Shown in pieces: positions 50,701-63,426 of a DNA stretch of 64,000 bases (the stretch's first letter is position 1; every line of letters begins with the position of its first letter). Location of the stretch: NCBI RefSeq assembly GCF_032854445.1, contig NC_088295.1, forward strand, positions 20,449,385-20,513,384, written 5' to 3'. The notes beneath the pieces were generated by a model, which did not search any database, was not told the origin of the DNA, and was given only the letters and a program-made list of their open reading frames with translations. Source of the stretch: Liolophura sinensis. Its lineage: Eukaryota > Mollusca > Polyplacophora > Chitonida > Chitonidae. The translations under genes were made by a program, and so were the position numbers.

Positions 50701-53700
50701 GTATTGGAAAGAATAGGCTGCGGCTTTTATTACTGGAAGTACATTATTTTCTCTTGGTGACTGAATCCCCATGAGCACTGATCAGGCTGGCAGATCGACT
50801 ATGTATAGTTACGCACACCCGGGGAACACCCAAGCGTAAAACACCAACCGTGTGAAACACAAGTGGGGCTTGACCAAGACTTTCTACCTATATGGCATTG
50901 CCACGTAGCGGCTGTGCATAATAAAGGGAGATAACTCTAGTAAGCGTGAGTAAACAAATAAGGCACATTGCAGCCACACAATACATTAATCGTGTTTATC
51001 CGTTAAGAGATAAACACCCATAGCTTTTCCCGATGATGAGAATATTTACTATACCGCAACCATGAGTGAGAATCCTGCAAATGGTGTGACGGTATCAAAT
51101 GAATGAATTTAGATATTTTAATTCGTAAATATTTCATGTCAAACGTTCAATTTATATGATGTTTACTTTTATTTTAATGCATGTACGGAGTCATATAAAG
51201 TGAACCTTTTCCGGTAGCAAATTAAAATGTACATGAAATCACAACGTACTCAGTATTAACCATTTGAAGACCAGTAACTCTAACTGCTGACGGCTAAAGA
51301 TTGCATCAAACAGTATAACGGTGCATTCTGGGAAAGAGTTAACGTTGAGTTCACACACACAGTTGTGATTATTTCAAGTTGATTTATTCGTGAAAAGTGA
51401 ATCCCTGGAAGCTTTCAAACCTGTCTTATAGTATTCCACAAGTGTTCACACAAACAGAAAATACCACTAGTAAGTGTATAAGTGAAAGTGGGGTAAACGC
51501 GGTCGAGGCTGTAGGACTACGGCTGTAAAACATGAATTACACCATGAACATACCAGATTGCTGTTGACAACATCAGAGCCGAATGCCACTGGTGGGCCTT
51601 CTGTTCTCAATTATCTTACAACGGGTATAGCTTTGTTATGTTAAGAGAAACCATTTGATATGAACCAATTTGTTTATATACCCTTCCCAAGCTTGCATTG
51701 CACCATTTGTACCCACTTGTTCTACATTCCAATGGTGGTGGGTTAATATGCTGGACTTGCAGAGGCGTTTTCTCTAATAGCATGTTGGCAACCGTATAAT
51801 ACACCAGAGCATGCTGACCTGTTTTAAAGTATTTTAGCAGGCAGTAAAGCGGAGGAGATATGTGAAAACGATATATACAGAGTGATGCATGGGATCTGAA
51901 CTGTTGATATATCACTTATCTGTGACAGTGGGCGAGACACGTGTGTTCGCCTGTACAACCGCGCGGGTCACGAGATGAAAATGTAAAGTGACAGATCAGG
52001 CTGGGGTAATTCAGCTTTGAGTGGCATTCAACTCCGCTTATCAAAGTCCGGTAAAGCGAGAAAGCATTAGCCGACAAAGAAACGATAAACAGGGGAATGT
52101 TTTCTGCCTAGTCGACCAGACCAAGAATTGTCTCGGTTGCTGGCTGCAATAATTATCTGTCATCGGCAGATCTCTATTATCAGTTGTATCTATCTATAGA
52201 TATCTCCTCCCCATACACCGATAACCACATGTCTCTCTTTTTTCTCCCTTTCCAAAAAAAGCAGCACTCTGCGCTTATATAAAGGAATGGTTGGTTGTTC
52301 TTTTTCACGTCAACGGGCATCATAATGAATGTTCGAGATATTGGATTTACGCAGTGCCATCCCACTTGACTACGACTTTAAAATACTAATAACTAATATA
52401 GAGCAGCATCTGAAAGACGTGCCAAAATTAAACTATATAAACAGGTGCATAGTCTATTATTTTATGTTTGTTTTTTGGGGTTTTTTTTCTTTCAAGGTTT
52501 TAGCTCAAGTTCTAGTAGATCGTAGACGTATACGTTACGAGTCAAATTCAGGTTAGTAAACATGATATATAGCAATGCATTCTCAAACCCTCTACCATAT
52601 ATATACAGTAATGCCGAACTCCTCTTACCAAGTAGGATAAGGGGGACCACTCTCAAAAGAAGATTTCTTGTTGTCGTTGATAAATTTGTCTCCCCTTGTT
52701 CCAAGGAGCAGACCTCAGACGCCTGTTGATTTTCCTATTTAGCGCTGTAGCTCACCCCCAAATGTTCGATGACCAATATACATTGGAATCTATATTGTCC
52801 AATCTCTGAAAAAGCATGAAAATCTTGACATCATGTGACATGTCACTCTGGGCGTCATCACTACCTGGTCAGATCGAAGTAGCCTATCTCAACAAAGGCA
52901 GTATAGGGTCCATCATGTGTCAGCATTGCACCAAAATACAGTGAATTAAGAGGTTTGTGTACTGGTTGAATCCGAAGGGATTCCGAAATTCAAATTTTGT
53001 CTCTGAAACATCTATCATCGTTAATTTTCGGAATGACCGCTGGGACTTTAGGAGAACGGTAATTTAAAGCCATTTTTACCCCCCAAGTATAAAGCTGATA
53101 AGCTGTATGGTTTTATATGGTAGGCCACATCATATACTACGTATTAGACAATAAAAATCAAGCGGTTCATATATCCTTTAAGGCTCTGCATTCGGGCCGA
53201 CATGATTAATATGTGACAACGCCGTGAAAAGGGACGTGCCCACTGTTTGAGGAAAAGGCAAACTCAAGCCCGTATTTTTAATCTAACATATCCAGATTTC
53301 ACCAAAATGTTGATCTGTTATCTTTTTAATTCATGATTTTCCAAACAATCATGTGGCAAGCACTCACCCTTCCACACACAACCAGTCTGAGTGTGCAAGG
53401 AAGCGGGTGATTCGAATGTAAAGAAAACAGGGGAGGCATGCTTCAGTGTCTACTGATTAAATACCACAAGTGCATTTTTCCATTTAACCTGACATCTAAA
53501 GTATTAAGTCGTCCATTTTTATAACTGCGTGTGACTTTTGACTGAAACAGATAACAGTTATGGTCATAACATATCTGTGCACTGTGTATTTGGAAGAATC
53601 TAACTTGGCAAGACCACAATAGGTAGAAGTCTTGACGAGTTAGGACACATTTCACCGTCAACGCTTTGGCAAACTTTTGTTAGATCAAGGATGGCCCCGA

Positions 53701-55264
53701 TAGCGGCCTCGATTAAACAATCTGATGCAAATGCTGAGTCAGTTTGCCACACCATTTGAGACAAAAATTACCCATGAAATACGTCTCTGTGGCCTGTAGT
53801 TCGCAGACACTTATGTTCCTTATCTTTGCGTCTGTCGATTTATCGCAAGCACAGAATCGAACGCTTATTTCCTAGGGCGCTTTTTCCCGAGATCCCTTGT
53901 TAATGCTCAAAGCAAACGGCTGTACTGGCAACGTCGACATATTCGACAAGGGCAGGTAACTGCATCAGGTTTGTAAATGCAGCGCGCTCTGACATTAGTT
54001 TGGGGCAATACTTAATCGAACAAAATTTTGACCAAACCTAACGTCAGAACAATCTGAGAGTAACATCAACGACGAGGATGAACAGTTCTTGTGGATGACT
54101 TGCTCTAAAACTAGTAAGATTCCTCTACACTTTCTACACACACGGTATCCCTTTGAGGTGTTCATGAATTCACAGTAGCCAAAAAATTGGTAGCCCTGTG
54201 TACTTGTTTGGGGTATTTAATTGCCATTCACTTGTTAGGCTATTTGGCACACCCTCAGTAGGGAATTCATATAAGTTCCTCTCCTGTCACTGTGTAGGTC
54301 ATTTTTACCAGCTTGGGGTACTTAAATGCAGTTTTGCTTTTGACGCTTTCTGCCACACATACGAACACATTAAGTACGTTTATGTTATACATCGTCACTA
54401 TGTGCCACATGGACGGGAACATACGGTTAAACACGCACGCAGTCTGTGCCGCATATTTGTCCCTGTAGTCTAAGCAGGTAAGCCGGCGTATGACTTCTGC
54501 CAAATTTTGCCCATCAGTAACAGGAAATGTCCATACATTTTAAGAAATGGGCTCAGACTCCCGGTGGGCATGGCGGCTTTGTCTGACACGGTCAGGATCT
54601 TGGAGAATATCGGTTTAATCTTATCATAACAGTTCAACACTTAACACTTCATCGTCTAGTTTTATGATATATCATCGTTCTGTGTTAGAACTGCAAAGTA
54701 AAAACTGCAACGGTGGAGTGTTGTCAAGTTGTTCACATATTGTTAAGTACAGATACCTCTATATTCATTCATGCCGACCCTCAATATTTGAGGCTAGATA
54801 GCATTTAACAACAATCAGTCAATCAATATTTGGTGAAACACAGGACCTCCTGATCGCAAACGGGTTTGAGTGAAACATGAAAACTATTCAAAAATCAACC
54901 AGTATACGCCAGCTGCTGCGCACCGATGTCACATTGTATCGTATATACGTAATTTTGCCACATGTATCGTTGCCACGCAGGTAGATCTGGCAATCAGATC
55001 GCAAAATGGGTTTCTCTCGTCATTTAACTCCTTTTACGTGTATTCGCTGCATATATACTACTAGGCTTGCATCATGTCAGTCCTCACCTAGTTCTTATAA
55101 ACCCTATACACAATACACACTCCGTTATGCCATGCGCGTCGGAAAAGCGAATTCATTATATGTCTGTTTACCAGCTACGAGTGTAAAGTATTTACGAATG
55201 TAATAGCTATTACGGGCGCTATCCTTGTTAACCACAAGTTAACCGTCTTGCTCTCCTGATATTT

Positions 55265-55338
55265 GGAACCTTTCCCGCCTAAATTTTGATAGGCGGAACC
55301 TTTCCCGCCTAAACTTTGATATGTGGAACCTTTCCCAC
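55265..55338 (+). repeat. 30-bp tandem repeat, interrupted by the LINE
   Basis: Units start at 55265, 55295 and 55325 with ggaacctttcccgcctaaa as the shared part. The third unit stops at aacctttcccac where the LINE begins and resumes after it at 59816 (aacctttcccacct). On the - strand the units read as a 10-residue repeat (GGKGSxYQxL) inside an open frame (55175-55594), which I regard as chance. Confidence 0.85.
55327..55338 (+). repeat. LINE target-site duplication, left copy (right copy 59816-59827)
   Basis: AACCTTTCCCAC is found at 55327-55338 and again at 59816-59827, right after the (ACC)n tail. It is 12 of 12 identical. Confidence 0.85.
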
Positions 55339-55660
55339 GGAAGACCGGTTTCAAAGGCTGTAGAGTACGGACGTGTTTTGCCCCAGCTCTGTCACGGGCC
55401 ACACGGGCAGCTACCGAGCCCTTGCACTGAGAATCAGATTGTATGTACGTATGTATATAAAAATTTGACTCTGCAGATATGTTGTTGACTGTATAAGTGC
55501 TTAGTTTAATCTTTCTTCCTTTTTCCTCTTGTTCTCCTTTTGTTTTTTGAATTGATCGTTTGATTTTGGAGGTAAAATGTAAAAAAAAAATCAATCAATT
55601 GTAAGAGTAGGCTAGGTTTAGGAAATCTTGTAAAGTGCACAGTGAGACTCCAAACTAACC

Positions 55661-55699
55661 GGGGCTCCTGTTGTCTTGTCCCTTGCCTCGAGGAGCCCC
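55661..55699 (+). repeat. Hairpin in the LINE 5' UTR
   Basis: GGGGCTCCT (55661-55669) and AGGAGCCCC (55691-55699) are exact inverse complements around a 21-base loop, about 75 bases before the likely ORF1 start. Confidence 0.65.
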
Positions 55700-55775
55700 A
55701 GTTGTGGTGTATCCCAATAACTGTCAGTATACCAACTTCACTTGTCGATGCACGTATATAGCGACCATCCCAGTT

Positions 55776-56855
55776 ATGGAAGAGGAAAGCATGGACATAT
55801 TTCAAACTCAAACTTCTGTTGCCGGAAGTAAACGAAGCCGGTCTGCCGAAGATGATACTCGTAAAGTCGGATAGAAAAATGCCGTCGGGGGATTTAATTG
55901 TGACATGTATTTCTTCAGGACAAAGCAGCAAACTGCTGAGACTAAACAGTATCACGGGTAAAGATATAACCTGCACTGTACAAAACAAGTCTTTGCTAAA
56001 GGTGTTATATACGGCAATTGGGACGATATATCGGCAATTCGGACGAAATTTTAGATACCCTGAAATCAGAGAAATGTTGTAAAGTTGAAAGGCTAAAGAT
56101 CTGAAAAAATAAGTCTCCCAGCAACGTAATGATACTACATTTTGACCGTAAATCACTCCCAGAAGATGTAAAATTGGGTTATCAGGTATTTTCTCAAACA
56201 GTTTATTCCTGCTGTGGTTCGTTGCTACAAATGCCAGAGAATAGGGCATATGGCAATGTGTTGTAAAGGGTCGGTCAGATGTCCTCGATGTGATGGGGCG
56301 CATGAGTTTCCTAATTGTCCTAATTTACAGTCCCTAAAATGTTGTAACTATGGGAGAGAACATAGTGCTGCATACCAAGGCTGTCCAGGCTATAAAGAGG
56401 CCGGCAAAGCGCAGTTAATAAAAACAACTGAAAATGTGTTTTATGCAGCTGCACTGAAAACTGTCCGTGGCAATCCGGTCAATCACGTTCGAGTTACCCT
56501 CCCCCACCAGGGGTCAACACCCACAGCCCGTGCAAGCAGTGGAATTTCCCATGACCCTGAGCCAAATACAGCCATAGTACAACATAATACACCTGTCATG
56601 AATGAATCCCACCCACCAAGACTGACGCCTCAAACGTGTTCTGTTGAAAATCAAACAGAAAACAAAGAGAGTGTACAAACCGATAGTCGTGCGCCTGATG
56701 TACTCGCGAACATAGTTGCTCTCTTCACCGAGATTTTGTTTCATTGTTGTAAAATGCATAAGAATTCTGACATAATCGAATATCTTGCAGAGTGTGCTCA
56801 GCGTCACCTTGGCACGGATATGATTGACTCCGCTGAGTTAATGAAAATGTTATAA
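55776..56855 (+). pseudogene. LINE ORF1 (nucleic-acid-binding, Gag-like), broken
   Basis: A likely start is ATG at 55776 (MEEESMDIFQTQ). The frame runs to a stop at 55874, and the family-like sequence continues in another frame (KMPSGDLIVTCISSGQSSKL) to about 55970. It resumes near 56045 as DEILDTLKSEKCCKVERLKI before a TGA. From about 56195 the frame is open to TAA at 56855. It contains three clustered zinc-knuckle motifs: CYKCQRIGHMAMCC, CPRCDGAHEFPNC and CCNYGREHSAAYQGC, followed by PGYKEAGKAQ. This order is typical of ORF1 of jockey/I-type elements, which coats the element RNA. The third knuckle has CCNYG where CxNCG is usual. At least one frameshift and one stop make it a pseudogene. Confidence 0.88.
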
Positions 56856-56889
56856 TACAGAAAAAAGCTCGAAATAATATTTTACAAGG

Positions 56890-59635
56890 TACGAGTTCAA
56901 CATCTTCTGTTTGGTCTTCTTTATATAATTATGGGTTTCAATCTCTTTCATCAGAATACACAGTCTTTATATTGATATGGCCAAGAACTTAAATTTTTCC
57001 TGTCATCACTTGTAGATAAACCAGATGTTGTCTGCTTACAGGAGACGTTTTTAAAACCTAATCTAGACTTCTCATACCTTGGCTATGGAATATTCCGTGC
57101 TGATAGAGTCAATCGTGCTGGAGAAACGTTGGTAACGTTTATTAGGAATTCTTTTTACAGAAGTTGTGCTACCTAATCTGCAGTCAATTGAATGTCATTG
57201 TTACAAAATTGCATTGTGTGATGAACGTTTTGTGAACATTGTAAATCTTTACAATCTCTGCAATATGATTGAACCACGTGATCTAAGCAAAGTACTTGAG
57301 TCATTGGACGGCTCAGCAATATTATGCGGAGATTTTAACGCTCATAACGAACTATGGGGAAGTGACAACACAGATATTAATGGTCGTACAGTTGTTGAGT
57401 TTATAGATGAAAATAATCTAGTTCTCATAAATGATGGCTCCGGTACTAGGCTTGATATCGACACTTGATACTATCTACACTGCAGATCTATGTCCTGCCT
57501 TCACTTGGAACGTTGACAATGTCTCCCCTTGCGGGAGCGATCATTATCCGATAGTCAGTAACTTTGGTGTGTTACCGCATTACAGCTCTGGAGTAGGCCT
57601 CCCTAAATGGAAATTGAAGAAGGCAGACTAATACAAATATCGTAAGAAATGTGAGACGAGCTTTTCTGAAATTACTTTTAACAATGATATTGATACTTTT
57701 AATTCAAACGTTGTTGATGCTATCAACTTTGCAGCAAAGAAATCTATTCCTCAGTCATAGCCTAGTCTAGGAAAGAAACCAGTCCCATGGTGGAATGAGG
57801 AATGCAGTTCAGCTGTAAGGAACAGGAAACGGACAAAGAATAGGGAATGTCGTACGCGTCTCTATGAAGATATCATTGAATATAAACGTTGCAAGGCTGT
57901 TGCACAGCGTGTTATTAAGACCGTGTGGTCCCAGGTGGAAGCAGTCAGCGGAAATCGTAAGCACTCAGCTATTCCTATACTGAGGACTGATATGACATGC
58001 TCCGTTACAGACAAAGAAAAATGCAATGTTTTAGCAGACAACTTTGCATATGTATCAAGTTCGGATAACTGCGATCCGGAATTTCTGGAACACAAGGAAA
58101 ACACGGAAAACTTTAATTCTTTTGAGAATGTATTATTCGATGATTTGGCAATAAATGAAGAGTTTTCACTCCCTGAGTTAAAACAAGCTCTTTCAGCTAA
58201 GAAAGACTCTTCTCCCGGAGAAGACAATATAAGTTACTCAATGATTAAGAACTTGCTAAATAAATGTTTGAACGTTTTCTTGTTGAAAACGGGTTCCCCA
58301 GGGAAGCGTAATATCGCCGACTCTCTTCAGCATCGCCATAAATGACCTCCCCGAAGTGTTGAATCCGAATTTAGGCCGTTCGCTATTTGCAGACGATAAA
58401 GCCATATGTTATGGTACAAGAAATCTTCTGCTTGCTAGAAAGTACATACAAGAAGGTGTGGATGCTATCTCAGCCTGGAGTAAAGCATTAGGGTTCAAGT
58501 TTTCAACAGCTTAGACACAAGACGTAATTTTCACAAACAAGAGGTTACTACCTTCCATGTCGGTATATCCGAATGGTAATGAGGGTAAGATTGTACAATC
58601 ATTTCGTTATTTGGTATTTTGTTTGACTCTAAACTTACTTGGAATGCTCATGTAAATTCCATTGTAGCAAAATGTCAGAAAGCTCTCAATCTGATGAGAG
58701 CTGTTTCTGGGAAATGTTGGGTCGTTGACACTTATCGTCTATTGTTAATGTATCGATCGTTTCTTCGTTCACGGTTAGATTATGGATGTGAAGCCTACGA
58801 TTCTTCTTGTGCTTCAGTTAAAGCTAAGCTTGACAGTATTCAATGTTCAGCGCTCCGTATTGCAACAGGTGCGCTTAAAACAACTCCCTGAAATGTACTT
58901 CAACGTATATGTAATGAATGGCCTCTTTTTGTTCGAAGACAGTTTCGATCACTGCAATTTGGAGTGATGGCTTCACATGGGAACTCAGCAACTGATTTTC
59001 AGACCATCCTATTATGTGTACGAGCGAAATGTATGTACGACACAATGCAAATCGCCGGCATTCAAATCTGGTACAATTTTATTCCTGTGTTTCCTCCATG
59101 GAAGTTACGTCTACCGAATATTTCACAACTGTTACACAGAGAAGTGAAATAGTCAGATAACGAAAAGTTTGTCTCCCTTTTCTCTAGGGATTATATCGTC
59201 AGAACGTGGAGCCACTGTCTACACGTGTTTACAGATGCCTCAAAGTGCATAGATACTGGCAAAACCGGCTGTGCATTTTGTGTTCATGAAATTCACCATA
59301 GTAAGGCGTTTAGACTTACGGATGCAGTATTGGTATTTACTGCTGAATTGGCTGGGATTCTGTGTGCGTTGCATTTTTAGCCGATTTTAAGCCAGCAAGA
59401 GCCGTTATCTTCTGATTATCTAAGTGCGATAGTTGCTTTACAGAATTTTACGCTAAGGAAAGGCTCTCCGATCATTTTTGCTATACTCCATTTATGTACC
59501 TGTTTATTCTACCAAGGCGTGGAAATCTGTTTTGAATGGGTCTCAGGCCATTCTAGTATTCCAGGTAATGAATGTTCGGACAAGCTAGCGAAACAAGCGC
59601 TGTCTAATTTACATACTGCGCAAGATGTCTGGTAG
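56890..59635 (+). pseudogene. LINE ORF2: endonuclease, RT (internally deleted), RNase H
   Basis: The endonuclease spans about 56940-57560, with QELKFFLSSLVDKPDVVCLQ, YLGYGIFRADR, GDFNAHNELWGSDN and the catalytic SDHYPIV near 57540. A linker (PVPWWNEECSSAVRNRKR) leads to the RT start, LPELKQALSAKKDSSPGEDN (about 58170-58235). After KNLL near 58260 the sequence jumps to VPQGSVISPTLFSIAINDLP at 58293. The palm part with motif A is missing, roughly 170 residues by comparison with family layout. FADD of motif C is kept near 58390. Then follow the thumb (SFRYLVF..FDSKLTWNAHV) and a region to 58890. RNase H (59215-59635) has FTDASKC, FTAELAGI and HSSIPGNECSDKLAKQ, so the acidic residues are mostly kept. 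Several stops and frameshifts occur (for example 57462-57470, 58512). Confidence 0.9.
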
Positions 59636-60328
59636 AGTCTTCGAAGCTACATTAAGGTTCCTGCTTCCATGTGCTAGGAGAAAATTTAGAGTACAGTTCA
59701 TTCTCATCTGTATGGTATAATGCATTAATGTGAACACTACTTGGTTTCAGCACTGATCGTGGCGTGCATCATTTATTAGGATGGAAACGCCATTAAACAA
59801 ACTACCACCACCACCAACCTTTCCCACCTTGAGTCATTCAGCCCTATATTAGCTGTGTAAATTCTATTCTTCATTCCTGCCTTTGACGATTCTAGGGCAA
59901 ACCGAATCACCACCTGGCGTTATAGAGGTTACACATTCCACTAAGACAATTGTCTTAAATGTTCCCTTAAACCAGATTTTCTGCTTAACAGGAGGGCTAC
60001 ATATATAGTTAAGTACCATAACAGTGTATATCCACGGTACTTTTTAATTCGGTACCCAGCCCATATATTTATGTATAAAATTTTGCAAGGGTTGTATGAA
60101 AGGCCGCATCTTCTAAAGTTCTGCCCAAAAAAGGTAAGTCTGACGAAATCATCCATGGCATTTGCCTAGCGGGTCACAAAATAATATCCCCAGAAATACT
60201 TTGTTTGCAGTAGTGCAAATCATGTCCACTTCATTGCTGCCTTAAAGGGATAGCGGCACTTGGTCTGGTGTTTGCATAAGCGAAGTCGGTTAAAGTAAAC
60301 TAAAGACGATGTCACTTTGGTATAAGGC

Positions 60329-60351
60329 TTTTTTTTTTTTTTTTTTTTTTT
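60329..60351 (+). repeat. T23 homopolymer
   Basis: An uninterrupted run of T could be the tail of a - strand retroposon; the sequence to its right shows no recognised element body. Confidence 0.95.
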
Positions 60352-60860
60352 GTAAGTAGCATTAATGCTATAAAGAGTCATATGTGACCGGGACGAAGGT
60401 TATTCAAATATGTTTGAAAAAAAAAACTATATATAAAGTGACGAAATAATATTTTCCAATGAAATCATCGTTTTTAAGAGTGACGGTACTTGCTCGTGTA
60501 TTGCTACACAACCCAACACGCCTCAGTCTTTTGCCCATTTTAGGAACCACAAACGGCGAAGTACACTCTAAAACCTTGGTAGTAGTTGGTTGAAACAATG
60601 CTTTTTCAGTTCAAGGGAGACTATTGGAGTATATTCACGTACTCACAGGGTGAGAATAACCCATTATAAGTTGTCTCCCCTAGAGTTCCTGCCTTTATAG
60701 TATTGCAAAACAGTTTATATCAAGAGATTCACGTGTAGTGAATATTCATCAATAGATAAGTAGATAAGATTTCCAATTTCAATTTATTTAGCTGTCATAC
60801 TGTACAAGATAAAGTGTTGAATGCTTTCTAATCCTAAAGGTATTTACATCACAAAAAAGA

Positions 60861-60895
60861 CCCCCCCCCCCCCCGTCAAAAAAAAAAAAAAAAAA
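60861..60895 (+). repeat. C14 followed by A18
   Basis: Fourteen C, then gtc, then eighteen A. It is a compound homopolymer tract and prone to sequencing error. Confidence 0.95.
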
Positions 60896-63371
60896 GAAAA
60901 CATACTGGATACAAAGGCCTAAGAATGTTGCGGCCTTGTTGTGAAAACAAGTACACAGGTAGATAATGAATCAAATTTTATGAAATCACGCCACGTGCGA
61001 GGTAGCTATACGTGGCCCATAATTCACTGCGGGTCATCCATCAATGAGGAGATCAGAGGCAGATCTCCTAACACCTTGGCACAATGGCAGAACACTGTAT
61101 TATTTCCTCTTTGGCGGACAGTCGGACACGATCCTCACGGAGAGAGTGACAGGTGCGAGCCAAATCCCAAATCTACCTGTCCTCAGAGCTTGATTAATGT
61201 ACAGTTACACTTCACAGGCCACAGCTTCTCCAGCCGGCAGTGACAAAACAAGACGGTACAATTAAATGTTTGCTGTCACTCTCCTAAATAAATCTCCAAA
61301 AGCTGACGGCCAAAAGAAGGGCTCAGACATTTCTGATGTCAGTTTACAATTATATGTTCATGGTTGTTTTTGTGGAAAAAAGTGAAGAAATAATTTTCCC
61401 AAAAGTAATTACATGAAAGCCTGACCCCAAGCACACAAAGGATGGGTTGATATTTATAAAGGGTTGTCTGACACAGAGCATACGTGAATCAGACACACAG
61501 AAGGTACACTGCGATGTCATATAATACGAGTTAATTTATCTAGTTGGAAATATAATTTCAGAATGAAGCCAGCTGAGTTCTCATGTCAGCATGTCAGGTT
61601 TGTTCACCAGAGCGTTAATATGGAATCATTGTATTTATAAAGTTGATCACAGATCAACTAAGAAGGGATGTAACGTATGAAATCAGGACGTATTCGTGTA
61701 ATATCGCAGAAAACACCGGTTATCAGACTTAAGCCATTTCAGATCATAGTCTAAATCCCGACTGTGATAATCCAACAATGATCACCAAGCTTTAGCCAGC
61801 TCTGATTAAAATATGATGTCAATAAGACCGATCTGCTTCAAGAAAACAGTGTTGTGGTATGGGAGCAATAATACTGGCAGGTAAACTGTATATCGTTCTG
61901 ACATTTTTGGCAATGTGAAGAAATGTTTGACTATGGGATACATGTAAATCAATCGTTTGACTTGATTGGTACAATGAAAGAATTATCTCCCTTTGATTGC
62001 TAAGCGCAACAGAAAGCTATTTCCATTCCTGAGCTTGAACGCTACTGCAGATGTGGATAAGTATGGCAAGAGATATTAACTTTACCTTTCTTAGAAATTG
62101 AATATCTCCCCAAAACGGCAGTTATGCATACCTTAAGGAAGTCTGAGCACTACAATAGAATATGAAGCTGGAGGACTCTGAATAATGGGGTAAATCATGT
62201 ATAGGCCTATATTTCTTTTATGTTGATGCTGTTGCCTGCTTGTGAGAATGGGTTTGATATTTCTTTCCTTTAGCAGAGGCCCTATAATAAAAAGCCACCG
62301 TCTGTTTGTTCTGTCGCAAATATACCAGTCTTGGTGTGATTTTACAGCAATGTTATATAATGTCCCTATAAACAGTGGTCAAGATGCTATAAGTGTACCT
62401 GTGTAAGCCTATAGCGGTGATACGGATCTTGAATGATCAATTAAAATAAAAGTGCAGGTGAATACATTTCACTTTTCTATTTGTCGTGAATAAACATTCT
62501 GAGTTGCGAATCCAAAACTGAATTTGGTATTTGACTTTCGTAAGTCATTACTTATGCACACTTCTACAGACACGAGGTCATTTGTTACATATAATTCCTT
62601 ATTTTTTCCTATAGAACTTGATTGTAATTTTGAAATTTGATATTCCTCTTTACACCTTGGGAAGTCTCGAAAACTGTTTGAGAGTTTTATTTTTAATAAA
62701 GACTATGAGATTGTCCCAATGTCAATCTTTATCCTGATCTCCGTGAGGCCAAATTCAAAGGCCGCTCCTGATATACATGAATGACGAGTCGTTAGCTACA
62801 TGTAGATCTGAAGAAATGCTTGACGTCAACTGCTGACTCTAATCGAATTCGTGCTTATGTATTTGTTGAAGTGAAATCGGCCTTTCCGATCATTTGTACA
62901 CTAAAAAGATGATTTTGAATGAGTAGTGGTAAGGTTTTTAATTTCCAAGCATATGTTATCAGATATGCCGGGAGAACATGTAGCTAGGTCTTTCGACAGG
63001 CCCACATAATATACGAAAAGCCTACTACAGACATGTCTGTTGTGAGATTCATCTTAATCCAGTGCAGTTGGGTTATGTACTTTAACAAACCGGCATCTAA
63101 AATGTCAATGGTAAGTTAGTAAATTACAAGGCTTTAATCGTCTTAAAATGGCTTAAGGAGGCCCTGTTAGGCAGAGGAATATAAGACGTTTTAACCCATG
63201 ACCAACTTTCTTAGTTAATTACCCTTTCGAAGTTAGCTCTTACTATCACTTCCAGTTAAATCATAACCATCATTAATGTTCGGTTCTAAAAAGAATTTTT
63301 TATGGACCTATGCAGACAAACAACGTTTCTTAGCTAACAAGGACAATGCGCTTGCATCAGGCAAATTGGAG

Positions 63372-63426
63372 AGTCACGGATTTGAACCGGTAGCCTTCGA
63401 ATCCTTTCATATACTGACTCATCCAC
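63372..63426 (-). mobile_element. tRNA-like sequence (tRNA pseudogene or SINE head)
   Basis: On the - strand, TGGATGAGTCAG (63414-63425) fits 10 of 12 A-box positions. GGTTCAAATCC (63378-63388) is a good B box at tRNA-like spacing. I could not fold a full cloverleaf with a matching acceptor stem, so a functional tRNA is unlikely. Confidence 0.4.

Larger units (their letters stand above)
47805..55264. other. Intergenic DNA, no gene recognised
   Basis: No splice-bounded coding block or known domain was found. A 65-codon open frame at 48122-48319 ends just after a donor-like ggtgagtaaag but matches nothing I know. A tRNA-like fragment (50655) and C-rich tracts are listed separately. Confidence 0.45.
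55339..59815 (+). mobile_element. Degenerate non-LTR retrotransposon, I/Nimb-like
   Basis: The 4.48-kb element carries ORF1 with gag-like zinc knuckles and an ORF2 with apurinic-type endonuclease, reverse transcriptase and RNase H, and ends in a short (ACC)n tail. Twelve-base target-site duplications bracket it. The presence of RNase H after RT, together with the endonuclease wording (VVCLQETFLKP, GDFNAHNELWGS), points to the I superfamily; Nimb, common in molluscs, is my best guess. The 5' end appears complete. ORF2 has an internal deletion, and both ORFs carry stops and frameshifts, so the copy is dead. Length is below the 5.5-6.5 kb usual for intact relatives. Confidence 0.9.

Noticed and set aside
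55506-56303. 265-codon open frame on the - strand
   Set aside because: It is antisense to the 5' UTR and ORF1 of the LINE, has no recognisable motif, and is explained by the base composition of that element.
60941-61243. 100-codon open frame on the + strand
   Set aside because: The conceptual protein has no motif I recognise, and there is no codon, splice or promoter evidence.
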